64,000 nt of DNA. It comes from Actinomyces culturomici. Lineage in GTDB: Bacteria; Actinomycetota; Actinomycetes; Actinomycetales; Actinomycetaceae. The number at the start of each line of letters is the position of its first letter. Positions within the stretch are counted from its first letter, which is position 1. A program made the position numbers and the translations under genes. This document shows, piece by piece, positions 55,733 through 64,000 of this stretch. The notes beneath the pieces were generated by a model, which was given only the letters and a program-made list of their open reading frames with translations, was not told the DNA's origin and made no database searches. The stretch covers positions 269,676 to 333,675 of the forward strand of contig NZ_LS991316.1 in assembly GCF_900499005.1 (NCBI RefSeq). The letters run 5' to 3'.

Positions 55733-56448
55733 TTGACGAAGATGAGGCTCCTTCCGACTCTCGCCGCGTTGAGACCGAATGAGAGGATGGGGGCACCGGC
55801 GCCGCCTCGACGACCGAGCAGGCGTTCGATCTCGAGGCTCTCGAGGAGAAGGTTGATGCGATCGCGTCCGATCCGCAGTGCGCCTACGCGAGCGCGACTG
55901 CCGTCGTCATTCCCGTCGGCGTCGGGATCTTCGCGACGTGTCAGGGCGTCGACGGCACCCAGAGCTCACGGGCGAGCCTGTCGGAGATCAACGGCGAATC
56001 CGCCTACTTCGATGCGGGGGACTTCCGCGAGCCCGCGGTCCTCGAAGCCGCTGCCGAGGTCTATCGGCGAGCGACGGGCACGACGGACATCGTCGGATTC
56101 ACCTATGCGACGACCGCCGGCACGGCGTCGATCGAGGGAACGGACCTCCTGTCCATCGACGGCTCGACGTGCCCGGCATCCTTGCGGATCTCCGAGCGCG
56201 AGCCGAGCCCGCCGGCTCCGGTGGGATGCGGAATCGGCATCGACGGGAGCCCCTTCGATTTCGCCACCGCGGCGCCCGGCATCGCGGAGACGATCCTCAA
56301 GGTGCGCTCCTCGGGCCTTGATCAGTCGCTCGTCACCCTCATCGAATTCACGGGGACGCCGGAGGGCATCGCATGGAAAGTCGCGACGAGCCTCGAGGAG
56401 ACGCTCGCCCACCCCGACCTCGTCAAAGGAATGATTGGACGCTCATGA
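55733..56448 (+). pseudogene. Unrecognised gene with a broken 5' end
   Basis: A clear body of ~215 residues reads in one frame from about 55783 to 56448, ending APGIAETILKVRSSGLDQSL and GIAWKVATSLEETLAHPD, but has no start codon and is closed upstream by a TGA at 55780. A promoter (TAGGCT), AGGAGG and start codons (TTG 55733, ATG 55742) stand 50 bp earlier in another frame. One extra G in the run at 55789-55793 would join the frames. Even so the predicted N-terminus (MTKMRLLPTLAALRPNE) is an incomplete signal peptide. I do not recognise the family; it looks like a small secreted protein. The stop overlaps the CPBP start. Confidence 0.55.
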
Positions 56449-57236
56449 CCGAACCACTGCACGGCCGAGATGAGGGCTCGATCCCCGCGGAGCCCCCGTT
56501 CGCTGCGGATTCGAGTAGCGGGCGGGAGGGCGAGCACTCCGCAGTCGCCCGCCCCGTCCGCCCGCTCACCGGGCGCGACGTCCTCGCCGCCTTCTGGTGG
56601 GGCTTCGTCGCCCCGATCCTCGTCATCGTCGTTGGGCTCCTCGCCGCGGGCAAGCTCCTCGGTCCGCAGGTCATCGGGCTCAGCGGGATCGTCGTCGCCC
56701 TCTTCGCCGCGAGCGTCCTCATGCTCGTGGGCGTCCACCACGTGGTCGTCCGCCGCGGCGGATTCGCTTTCGCGGACATCGGATTCACGAGGCCGACCCG
56801 AAGTCTGCTTCATCTCCTCTGGGAGGCCCCCGTCGTCATGGGGATTGCCCTGGCCTGCGCGGGCCTCGCGCGCGCCATCTTCCCGCTCGGCGAGGCGGGT
56901 GCGTCGACCTCGTCGCTCAACGGTGTGACGGGAGCGCTGCCGCTCGTCCTCGCGACGGTGAGCGTCGTCGTCCTCGACCCGATCGTCGAGGAGACCCTCT
57001 TCCGTGGCCTCCTCTACGGCTGGCTGCGCGAGCGCCTGCCGGTCGTCTGGACGGTCGTCCTCGTCGGCGCATTCTTCGGCCTCATCCACGTCGCGCCGGC
57101 GGCGATCGCCTACGTCCTGCCCTGGGGGATCGGGGTGACGGCACTGCGCGCATGGCACGGAAGCGTCTGGGCGAGCGTCATCGCGCACGTCGTCAACAAC
57201 GCCCTTGTCACTGGGATCGTCCTCGCGAATCTCTGA
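56445..57236 (+). CDS. CPBP-family intramembrane metalloprotease
   Basis: A 263-aa protein with a ~50-residue hydrophilic N-terminus and about seven membrane spans. The CPBP/Abi catalytic motifs are intact: EETLFRGLLYGWL, FFGLIHV and the late HVVNNALVTG. Members cut membrane proteins or process peptides, and some give immunity to bacteriocins. Its ATGA start overlaps the preceding damaged gene, whose product could once have been a partner or substrate. Confidence 0.9.
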   Translation: MTEPLHGRDEGSIPAEPPFAADSSSGREGEHSAVARPVRPLTGRDVLAAFWWGFVAPILVIVVGLLAAGKLLGPQVIGLSGIVVALFAASVLMLVGVHHVVVRRGGFAFADIGFTRPTRSLLHLLWEAPVVMGIALACAGLARAIFPLGEAGASTSSLNGVTGALPLVLATVSVVVLDPIVEETLFRGLLYGWLRERLPVVWTVVLVGAFFGLIHVAPAAIAYVLPWGIGVTALRAWHGSVWASVIAHVVNNALVTGIVLANL

Positions 57237-57285
57237 ACGCCCCCGAGTTCACCTTCCGTTCGCCCGCAATCCCTAGGCTGAGGGT

Positions 57286-58004
57286 GTGAGCGATTTCCTC
57301 GATCCGCATCCCGGTTGGATCGCCGTCGGGAGCGCGGACCACCTCGCCTTCATCGCCATCCTCCTCGCGGTCGGCCTCGCCCTCGTTCTCGGGCGCGGGT
57401 GAGTGGGCGAGCACGCGCGGGCGGTGCGGATCGGCGTGCTCGTCGTCTCTCTCGCGCAGCAGTGCCTCCTCTACGGCGCGTACCTCGCGGCCGGCTGGGA
57501 CTGGTCGGAGGCGCTGCCACTTCACGTCTCGCGAATCAGTGCGATCCTCGGGATCGTCTATCTCGCGACCGGCTCGAAGAGGGTGATGGACGTCCTCTTC
57601 TACTTCGGCCTGTGGTCGTGGTTCTCGTTCCTCTATCCCTCGCAGGTCCAGCCGATCACCAACGTCTTCGGCTGGTCCTTCGTCATCAACCACACGATCA
57701 CGCTGCTCATGCCAGTCCTCGCATGGGTGACGACCGACTGGCGGCCGAGTCGGCGCGCCCTTCACCGCGCCTTCGCCTGGCTCGTCGCTACTCGCTCATC
57801 GCCCTCGGCGCGAACGCCCTCACCGGCGGGAACTACTTCTATCAGCGGGACATGCCGGTCATGGGGTTCGTCGGTCAACCCTGGTACTGGCTCGGAACCC
57901 TCGCCCTCGGCTACGCGATCAACTGGGCGGCCTACGGAGTGTCGCAGCTCGTCGATCGCAGGGACTCCCCGGTTGCGTCGACGCCGGCCGTGCTCGTCGC
58001 CTAG
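57286..58004 (+). pseudogene. TIGR02206/YwaF-family membrane protein, broken by stop and frameshift
   Basis: The family (about 235 aa, six spans, unknown function) is recognisable across three pieces. GTG 57286 with TAGGCT 6 nt upstream opens SADHLAFIAILLAVGLALVL; an in-frame TGA stops it at 57400-57402. The same frame resumes as EHARAVRIGVLVVSLAQQ and LPLHVSRISAILGIVY to about 57780, then a missing base moves it to the frame with YSLIALGANALTGGNYFYQ and the end at 58004. With both repaired the length is about 239 aa. The nonsense codon cannot be a simple indel error. Confidence 0.82.
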
Positions 58005-58114
58005 GGGTGACGAGGCCGGGGCGGTGAGCCCTCGACGGGAAACGACGAGGCCGCTCGGCTCGCTCGAACGCAGCGGACCAGGGCGAGCGGGGCGCCGCGG
58101 GCGCGCCCCCTGAA

Positions 58115-58580
58115 TCAGAAGGGGTAGTCGCCCTTGATGATGAAGAAGGTGCCGCGGATCGTGCCCGCGAGCTTCGACTTCTGACGGGCGAACTTGAACG
58201 CCGAGAGCTCGGCGGGCGGTTCCATGCCGTCGCAGAGCTTGAAGCCGACAGCCCGCTTCGACCCGTCGAGGGTCCACAGGACGTTGACGCCGAGTCCCGA
58301 CTCGTAGAAGACGTGAACCCAGTGGATGCCCTCGACGTCGTTGACGCTCACCTCGAGCGGAGCCGAGTCGATGACGATGCTGCGCTCTGCGGACAGGATC
58401 CTCTCGACCCAGGCGAGGGCGTCGGCGGCTTCAGCGGCGGGGGAAACCTCGAAGACGTGCGCGTACTTCGTGTGGAAGTAGCGCGCCTCGTTCGCGCGCA
58501 GGCCGGCGAGCGCCTCGGCGTGCGGGGCTCGATTCGAGCCCCGCGGTGGTGACGTGCGTGAAGTCGACGGGGACGGACAT
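58115..58580 (-). pseudogene. Hypothetical protein frameshifted at a palindrome
   Basis: Starts at ATG 58580 behind AAGAGGAG with MSVPVDFTHVTTAGLES and switches frame at 58522-58544, an 11-bp perfect inverted repeat around one base. The rest, from RAPHAEALAGLRANEARYFH to FFIIKGDYPF, reads cleanly in the other frame. Removing one central base restores 154 aa and a perfect palindrome. I do not recognise the protein; it shows no membrane or signal features. Slippage at a hairpin or an assembly error are both possible. Confidence 0.75.
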
Positions 58581-58704
58581 GGGGTGCTCCTCTTGGCGGC
58601 AACCGCGGAATCCTCGACGATTCGCACGAGGACGGACGCGGGCGAGTGTAGATCCGGCGGCTCGACCCGCGCGCGCTGGCGCCCCGCGGCTCCTGAACGG
58701 GCCA

Positions 58705-58733
58705 CGGGGGCGGAGCCGATGGCTCCGCCCCCG
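58705..58733 (-). terminator. Terminator of the sugar-acid operon
   Basis: Perfect 13-bp stem (58705-58717 with 58721-58733) with a GAT loop, 21 bp past the minus-strand kinase stop. Confidence 0.85.
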
Positions 58734-58753
58734 AAGTGCGCCGTGGGCAGAGA

Positions 58754-59827
58754 TCAGCGCTGGACTCGGGCGTTGCCCTCCCATATGCTCCAGACCTGCG
58801 CCTCGTCCGCCGGAGCGGCGTAGTCGTAGACGCTCGTCGCGGCCATCGCGCCGGTCGCCCAGCCGAACTGGGCGCAGCGCTCCGTCGACCAGCCGGAGAG
58901 GATGCCGTAGAGGACGCCGCCGATCGAGCCGTCGCCGCCGCCGATCCGGTCGAGGACGTCGATCTCCCGCAGCGGCGCGACGACGGTCCCGTCCTCGCCC
59001 GACAGGATGATGCCCCACTTGTGGAGGTTCGCGGAGACGACCTCGCGCAGCGACGTCCCGACGTAGCGCGCGGCGGGGTAGGCCTCGCGGATGCGGCCGA
59101 TCATCTCCTGGAACTGCTCGATCTTCGCGTCGATTCCGGAGCCTCCGGCCTCGGGCCCCTGGATGCCGAGGCAGAGCTGGAAGTCCTCTTCGTTGCCGTA
59201 GAGGATGTCGCAGAGCGAGGCGATGTCGCGGAAGGCGGCGGAGAGCTCCTCCTCGCGGCCCTTCCAGAAGGACGCGCGGTAGTTGAGGTCGAAGGAGATG
59301 GCCGTTCCGACCTCCTTCGCCCTGTGGGCGAGTTCGACGCAGAAGCGGCTCGTCTCGGGAGAGAGCGCCGCGATGAGCCCGGACAGGTGGAGGATCTTCA
59401 CGCCCTCGTCGACGAAGAGCCGATCGAGGTCGAAGTCCTTCGCGTCGAGCGTGCGCCCGACCTCGCCCGCCCGGTCGTTCCACACGCGCGGCGCCCGGCC
59501 GCCGTAGCCGGAGTCGGCGATGTTGAACTGGTGGCGGTAGCCCCACGCGTCGCCCTGGGGGACGTCGGGCCCCTCGTACGACATTCCGCGCGCGCGGAGG
59601 TTCGCCTTGATGAACGCGGCGATCGGGGAGCCCGCGACGAAGCTCGTGAGGATCTTCGTCTCCATGCCGAGGTGGGAGGCGATCGAGGCGACGTTCGATT
59701 CGGCGGAAGTCGCCTGGAGGAGGTAGTGATCCGAGTAGTGGACCGCCTGTCGATTCTCCGGCGTCAGGCGCACGCCCATCGACGTGGGGACGACGAGCGC
59801 CCACTTGGCGTTCTCTCTCAGTTCCAT
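58754..59827 (-). CDS. kdgK: PfkB-family kinase, 2-dehydro-3-deoxygluconokinase-like
   Basis: Predicted to phosphorylate 2-keto-3-deoxygluconate in sugar-acid breakdown. A 357-aa ribokinase-fold protein with AESNVASIASHLGMETKILT near the N-terminus, SFDLNYRASFWKGREEE and a catalytic loop IGGGDGSIGGVLYGI that keeps the Asp but departs from the usual GAGD. ATG 59827 has GAGAGG 9 nt upstream; ATG 59836 would abut it. It is the last gene of the minus-strand operon, 15 bp after gnd. Specificity is inferred from family resemblance and context. Confidence 0.82.
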   Translation of the reverse strand: MELRENAKWALVVPTSMGVRLTPENRQAVHYSDHYLLQATSAESNVASIASHLGMETKILTSFVAGSPIAAFIKANLRARGMSYEGPDVPQGDAWGYRHQFNIADSGYGGRAPRVWNDRAGEVGRTLDAKDFDLDRLFVDEGVKILHLSGLIAALSPETSRFCVELAHRAKEVGTAISFDLNYRASFWKGREEELSAAFRDIASLCDILYGNEEDFQLCLGIQGPEAGGSGIDAKIEQFQEMIGRIREAYPAARYVGTSLREVVSANLHKWGIILSGEDGTVVAPLREIDVLDRIGGGDGSIGGVLYGILSGWSTERCAQFGWATGAMAATSVYDYAAPADEAQVWSIWEGNARVQR

Positions 59828-59842
59828 GATTCGCATCCTCTC

Positions 59843-61297
59843 TCAGGCGTCGATCTCGGGGCGGCCGTCTTCTGCCCAGAGGGTGTGGAAGGAGCCGTCA
59901 GCGTCGATGCGCCGATAGGTGTGAGCTCCGAAGAAGTCGCGCTGCCCCTGGATGAGGGCGGCGGGGAGGCGATCCGACCGCAGACCGTCGTAGTAGGCGA
60001 GCGTCGAGGCGAAGACCGGCGCGGGCAGTCCGTGGGCGGCGGCCGCGACGACGATGCGCCGCCACGCCGGAAGCGCGGCGACGATCCGCTCGCGGAACAC
60101 CGGGGACGCGATGAGGAGCGGCAGGTCCGGGTTCTCCTCGAAGGCCGCGGTGATGTCGCCGAGGAATCGGGCGCGGATGATGCAGCCCCCGCGCCAGATC
60201 CGCGCGATCGCGCCGAGGTCGAGGTCCCATCCGTACTCGGCCGCTGCGGCCTGGATCTCGTTGAGCCCCTGCGTGTACGCGATGATCTTCGACGCGTAGA
60301 GCGCCTGCCGGACGTCGGCGATGAACGTCTCACGGTCGGCGACGTCCCATTCGGGGGCGCCGGCGGGCAGGCCCTTCGCCGCTTCGCGCTGGGCGGGGGA
60401 GGAGGAGAGCCCGCGGGCGAAGGTCGCCTCGCCGATGCCGGTGACGGGCACGCCGAGGTCGAGGGCCGTCTGCGTCGTCCACGCGCCCGTGCCCTTCTGG
60501 CCGGCGGCGTCGACGACGACGTCGACGAGCGGGGAGCCTGTCTTCGCATCGACCTGGCGGAGCACCTCGACGGTGATCTCCATGAGGTAGGAGTCGAGCT
60601 CGCCGGCATTCCACTCGGCGAAGACGTCCGCGATCTCCGAGGGCGCGAGGCCGAGGCCGCGCCTCAGGATGTCGTAGGCCTCGGCTATCACCTGCATGTC
60701 GGAGTACTCGATGCCGTTGTGGACCATCTTGACGAAGTGGCCGGCGCCGTCGGGTCCGATGTGCGTGCAGCAGGGCTCGTCGCCGATGTGGGCGCTGATC
60801 GCCTCGAACATCGGGCCGAGGCGGTCGTAGGCCTCGACGGAGCCGCCGGGCATGATCGAGGGGCCGAGGAGCGCGCCCTCCTCGCCTCCGGACACGCCGA
60901 CGCCGACGAAGTGGAGGCCGCGTTCGCGCAGCGCCGACTCGCGGCGGCGGGTGTCGTGGAAGAGGGTGTTGCCGCAGTCGACGATGATGTCGCCCGGCTC
61001 CATGCGCGCGGCGAGTTCATCGATGACGGCGTCGGTCGCGGCGCCCGCCTTCACCATGATGATCGCGACGCGGGGACGTTCGAGGGCCGCGACGAAATCG
61101 TCCATCGACTCGGCGGGGATGAAGGTCCCCTCGTCGCCGTGCTCGGCGACGACGGCCTCGGTCTTGGCGACGGAGCGGTTGTGGATCGCGACGGCGTAGC
61201 CGTGGCGCGCGAGATTGCGGGCGAGGTTGCGGCCCATGACGCCCATGCCGGTGACGCCGATGGTCGCGCTCGCGGGAGCGGGGGTGGGAAGGGACAT
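59843..61297 (-). CDS. gnd: 6-phosphogluconate dehydrogenase (decarboxylating)
   Basis: Oxidises 6-phosphogluconate to ribulose-5-phosphate with NADP. N-terminal Rossmann motif TGMGVMGRNLARNLARHGY; catalytic blocks GVGVSGGEEGALLGPSIMPG, FVKMVHNGIEYSDMQ and GTGAWTTQTALDLGVP. 484 aa. Within the operon it can drain gluconate-derived 6-phosphogluconate while the neighbouring KdgK handles the dehydrated branch. No gluconate kinase is visible here. Confidence 0.95.
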   Translation of the reverse strand: MSLPTPAPASATIGVTGMGVMGRNLARNLARHGYAVAIHNRSVAKTEAVVAEHGDEGTFIPAESMDDFVAALERPRVAIIMVKAGAATDAVIDELAARMEPGDIIVDCGNTLFHDTRRRESALRERGLHFVGVGVSGGEEGALLGPSIMPGGSVEAYDRLGPMFEAISAHIGDEPCCTHIGPDGAGHFVKMVHNGIEYSDMQVIAEAYDILRRGLGLAPSEIADVFAEWNAGELDSYLMEITVEVLRQVDAKTGSPLVDVVVDAAGQKGTGAWTTQTALDLGVPVTGIGEATFARGLSSSPAQREAAKGLPAGAPEWDVADRETFIADVRQALYASKIIAYTQGLNEIQAAAAEYGWDLDLGAIARIWRGGCIIRARFLGDITAAFEENPDLPLLIASPVFRERIVAALPAWRRIVVAAAAHGLPAPVFASTLAYYDGLRSDRLPAALIQGQRDFFGAHTYRRIDADGSFHTLWAEDGRPEIDA

Positions 61298-61352
61298 GAG
61301 GTTCTCGATTCGACGGTCGTGGGTTCGGGGGCCGGCGCGCCGGCCCCCCGGG

Positions 61353-62288
61353 TCAATTGACGATGTTCTCGAGCCGCTCGCCCGCGGCGAGGCGCTCGAG
61401 CTGGCGGCGCAGGAGGGCCGCGGCGCGCGACCAGAAGCCCATCGCGAGGCCGCCCACGTGGGGGCTCACGAGGACGCCCGGCGTCGACCACAGGGGATGG
61501 TCGTCCGGGAGGGGCTCCGGGTCGGTGACGTCGAGTCCGGCGCGGATCCTCTCCGAGGCGCAGGCCTCGACGAGCGCGTCCGTGTCGACGACGGTTCCGC
61601 GGCCGATGTTGACGACGAGGGCGCCCTCGGGAAGGGCTGCGAGGGCGCGAGCGTCGAGGAGGCCACGGGTCGCGTCCCCGCCCGGGAGGACGGAGACGAG
61701 GATGTCGCACGAGGGGAGGAGGTGGAGGAGCTCCTCGACGCCGTGGACCCGGTCGACGAGGTCGTCGCCCGCCCGCGGGCGCGAGGCGATCGCCGTGAGG
61801 GACTTCGGTTCGAATGCGGCGATCCGCCGGGCGACGGCGGAGCCGATCGACCCGTAGCCGAGGACGACGACCCGCTGATCGGCGATCCCGGGCTGGAACC
61901 CGAGTCCGGTCCAGTGCCGCTCGCGGTGGTTCTCCACCCAGCGCCAGGCGCCCCTCTGCATCGCGAGGACGAGGGCGAGCGCCTGCTCGGCGGTGGCGGC
62001 GTCGTGGACGCCGCGCGCGTTCGAGAGCGCGGAGCCCTCCCCGATGCGGCCGAGGGCGTCCTCGAAGCCCGCGGAGAGCAGCTGCACGCAGCCGATCCGC
62101 GCGGTGGCGAGGTACCCCCAGACGTCGGGGGAGTTCTGGTAGGGCACGCAGGCGTAGTCGAGGGCGTCGACCGGGCAGGGGCGGTCCATGTCCCAGGCGA
62201 TGACGTCGACCCCGTCGACGGGCCCGACGCGGTCGATCCAGACGGTCGGGATCGCCGCGATCGGGCGGGCGCGCGAAGGCTCGCTCAT
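61353..62288 (-). CDS. D-isomer-specific 2-hydroxyacid dehydrogenase
   Basis: A 311-aa NAD(P)-dependent 2-hydroxyacid/2-ketoacid reductase. Nucleotide-binding VVVLGYGSIGSAVARRI, the arginine block VNIGRGTVVDTDALV, the Glu in DPEPLPDDHPLW and the catalytic His in SPHVGGL are present. Between idnD-like and gnd genes a 2-ketoaldonate reductase role is plausible (inference). It starts 2 bp after the idonate-dehydrogenase stop. Confidence 0.88.
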   Translation of the reverse strand: MSEPSRARPIAAIPTVWIDRVGPVDGVDVIAWDMDRPCPVDALDYACVPYQNSPDVWGYLATARIGCVQLLSAGFEDALGRIGEGSALSNARGVHDAATAEQALALVLAMQRGAWRWVENHRERHWTGLGFQPGIADQRVVVLGYGSIGSAVARRIAAFEPKSLTAIASRPRAGDDLVDRVHGVEELLHLLPSCDILVSVLPGGDATRGLLDARALAALPEGALVVNIGRGTVVDTDALVEACASERIRAGLDVTDPEPLPDDHPLWSTPGVLVSPHVGGLAMGFWSRAAALLRRQLERLAAGERLENIVN

Positions 62289-62290
62289 CG

Positions 62291-63298
62291 TCAGTCCATC
62301 CTCACGAGGACCTTGCCGGAGGCCGACGAGTCCTTCGCGATCTCGAAGGCGGAGACGGCGTCCGCGGCCGCGTACTCGTGCGTGATGACGCGAGCGAACT
62401 CGGGGTGCGCGCGGAGCATCGTCACGGCCTCGTCGATCTCGTCGTCGAAGCGGAAGGTCGTGCGGACCGTCGCCTCCTTGTTGACGAGGACGGAGAGGGC
62501 GAGCGGCTGGGGGCCGGCGGGGAGCATGCCGACGTGGACGACGACGCCGCGGCGGCGCACCGCCCGCCACGCGGAGTTCGACCCGGGGGCGGAGCCGGAG
62601 CACTCGAAGACGACGTCGTAGGCCGCGTCGGGGATCTCGTCGGCCCCCGCGCGGAAGACGCGGGCGGCGCCGAGATCCTTCGCGCGCTCGAGGGCCTCGG
62701 GGATGACGTCGGAGGCGTCGACGGAGGCGGCGCCGCGTCCGAGGGCGGCGGCGATCTGGAGGAGCCCGATCGGGCCGGAGCCGATGACGAGGACCTTCGC
62801 GCCCGCGAGCTCTCCCGCCATGTTCGCGGCGTGGAGGGCGACGCTGAGGGGCTCGGCGAGCGCGGCGGTCCGGAGGTCGAGCCCCTCGGGGAGCGGGCGG
62901 ACCATGTCGCGGCCGACGAGGAGGTAGTCGCTCATCGCGCCCTGCGTGTGCGGGTGGGTCGAGGCGGAGCCGAGGTAGCTCCCCCCGGGCCAGAGGTGAC
63001 GCGCGTCGGGGCATTCGGGAAGGGGCTCCCCGAAAGTCGCGGGGTGGACCGTGACCGGCGTGCCCGGGGCGTAGGTCCCCGAGGGATCGAGGTCGACGAC
63101 GCCGGAGAGCTCGTGACCGGGGACGAGGGGCTCTTCGACGACGAAGTCGCCGTTCGCCCCCTGGAAGTAGTAGTGGAGGTCGGATCCGCAGATCCCGACG
63201 TAGGCGACCTTGAGTCGGACCTGGTCGGCGGTCGGTTCGGGAACGGGGACGTCCTCGAGGCGGAGGTCGAGGGCGCCGTGAATGGCGAGGGACTTCAT
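62291..63298 (-). CDS. idnD: Zinc alcohol dehydrogenase, L-idonate 5-dehydrogenase-like
   Basis: MDR-family zinc dehydrogenase of 335 aa. Catalytic zinc ligands are in GICGSDLHYY (Cys) and PGHELSG (His-Glu), the nucleotide fold is VLVIGSGPIGLLQIAAALG, and SYLGSASTHPHTQGAMSDYL resembles idonate 5-dehydrogenases. The usual structural-zinc Cys cluster is reduced to a single Cys. It probably oxidises a sugar acid such as L-idonate; related polyol dehydrogenases are the alternative. It starts 7 bp after the partial gene upstream. Confidence 0.85.
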   Translation of the reverse strand: MKSLAIHGALDLRLEDVPVPEPTADQVRLKVAYVGICGSDLHYYFQGANGDFVVEEPLVPGHELSGVVDLDPSGTYAPGTPVTVHPATFGEPLPECPDARHLWPGGSYLGSASTHPHTQGAMSDYLLVGRDMVRPLPEGLDLRTAALAEPLSVALHAANMAGELAGAKVLVIGSGPIGLLQIAAALGRGAASVDASDVIPEALERAKDLGAARVFRAGADEIPDAAYDVVFECSGSAPGSNSAWRAVRRRGVVVHVGMLPAGPQPLALSVLVNKEATVRTTFRFDDEIDEAVTMLRAHPEFARVITHEYAAADAVSAFEIAKDSSASGKVLVRMD

Positions 63299-63305
63299 CT
63301 CATTC

Positions 63306-64000
63306 CTATTCGGTGGGGGCTGCGGCGTCGGCGGCGAGGACGTCGCGGGCGGCGGCGTCCGCCCCGTGGGCGACGATGAGATCGAGGAGCCGGGCGGTGC
63401 GATCGACGAAGACGGTCGCGTCCGCGAGGTCGGGCGGGAAGTGGGCGGCGAGGACCGAGGCGACGAGGTCGCGCGAGCCCTTCGAGCGGCGGGCGATCTT
63501 GGCGATATCGCCCCGCAGGGGCTCGTCCATCGCGGCGGCGACGGGCCCGGGGTCGAAGCCGTCGAGCGGGGCGACGCACGCGAGCCAGGAGGCGAGGGTG
63601 AGCGCCATGCAGTGGGGCGTCCTCCCCGCGGCCAGCGCCGTGCGGACGGGCTCGGGGATCCTCTGGACGAGCTTCGCGGAGCCGTCCGAGCCGACGCGCG
63701 CGGTCTGGTCGCCGAGCGACGTGTTCGACCACCGGTCGAAGAGCTCGTCGACGTAGGCCGGGGCGTCGAAGCCGGTCGGCAGCTCGATGCTCGGGAGGCA
63801 CTCCTCCTCGATGGCCTTCCGGACCACCGCCGCGACCTCGTCGATCGCGCGGGCGTCGGGGATCGTCGCGGCGCCGAGGAGGCCGCCGACGTACGAGATC
63901 AGGGAATGCATGCCGTTGAGGATCCGGAGCTTGACGAGCTCGTAGCGGTGGACCTCGTCGGAGAAGATCGCGCCGGCGGCCTCCCAGCGGGGGCGCCCGG
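63306..64000 (-). CDS. Mannitol dehydrogenase family protein, 5' end missing (fructuronate reductase/mannonate oxidoreductase type)
   Basis: C-terminal ~231 residues of a polyol/hexuronate dehydrogenase; the frame is open to the right edge. The conserved YELVKLRILNGMHSLISY with catalytic Lys and Asn identifies the family. It is the first visible gene of the minus-strand operon with idnD, a 2-hydroxyacid dehydrogenase, gnd and kdgK, which together fit hexuronate or sugar-acid breakdown. Mannonate, altronate and mannitol enzymes cannot be told apart from this half. Confidence 0.85.
   Translation of the reverse strand, partial: GRPRWEAAGAIFSDEVHRYELVKLRILNGMHSLISYVGGLLGAATIPDARAIDEVAAVVRKAIEEECLPSIELPTGFDAPAYVDELFDRWSNTSLGDQTARVGSDGSAKLVQRIPEPVRTALAAGRTPHCMALTLASWLACVAPLDGFDPGPVAAAMDEPLRGDIAKIARRSKGSRDLVASVLAAHFPPDLADATVFVDRTARLLDLIVAHGADAAARDVLAADAAAPTE

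Noticed and set aside
57400..57402. TGA in the YwaF-family gene read as selenocysteine
   Set aside because: It lies in a non-catalytic loop of a membrane protein family with no redox role, and the gene has a second frameshift.

Overview
The window comes from a very GC-rich actinobacterium. Codons end mostly in C or G, about a dozen genes look leaderless, a ZTP riboswitch precedes glyA, and eno, a FtsB/DivIC-type gene, a DUF501 gene and a Ppx/GppA gene are adjacent. Gene content (central sugar metabolism, sugar and sugar-acid catabolism, galT-galK, arginine deiminase, no mycolate genes) suggests an Actinomyces/Schaalia-like member of Actinomycetaceae; that placement is inference. The window is ordinary chromosome. 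I see no complete IS element, prophage or CRISPR array.

Layout. 1-6.7 kb: glycolysis and TCA core (two-domain phosphofructokinase, pgi, PPK2, mdh), beginning inside a long inverted repeat. 6.9-13.7 kb: a six-gene sugar or polyol operon (RpiB-like isomerase, unknown permease, HAD phosphatase, glycerol-1-phosphate-dehydrogenase-like enzyme, FGGY kinase, SorC regulator). 13.9-17.1 kb: one-carbon metabolism (purU, ZTP riboswitch, glyA-folD). 17.2-21.2 kb: arcA, argF, argB and a frameshifted xth. 21.3-30.9 kb: YihY, 2'-5' RNA ligase family, galT-galK, SGNH esterase, pth, mfd. 31-36 kb: lipoprotein, eno, ftsB-like, DUF501, ppx, tRNA(UAA). 36-44 kb: nhaA, Bax-inhibitor family, FKBP, msrA, AI-2E family, greA, trhA, uppS. 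44-50 kb: PfkB kinase, xseAB, ispH, membrane esterase. 49.8-55.4 kb: the most accessory-looking stretch, with a 73-bp tandem repeat, a DUF559 protein, ychF, and a DUF4143 ATPase behind 22-bp iterons and between imperfect direct repeats, then an aminotransferase. 55.7-58.6 kb: three damaged genes around a CPBP protease. 58.7-64 kb: a minus-strand sugar-acid operon that runs off the right edge.

How the genes fit. pfk and pgi feed glycolysis, eno acts further down and mdh in the TCA cycle. The two catabolic operons deliver phosphorylated sugars to the pentose-phosphate and Entner-Doudoroff routes. purU, glyA and folD balance the folate one-carbon pool under ZTP control.

The items most worth a second look are the eukaryote-like two-domain PFK, the unassigned RpiB/FGGY/G1PDH operon with a codon-mosaic HAD gene, the DUF4143 cassette, the 73-bp array, a dispersed 17-bp intergenic motif, QSG-repeat tails on three exported proteins, and a short-variable-loop tRNA with anticodon UAA. 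Four genes need an indel to be restored, so either decay or assembly error must be settled from reads.
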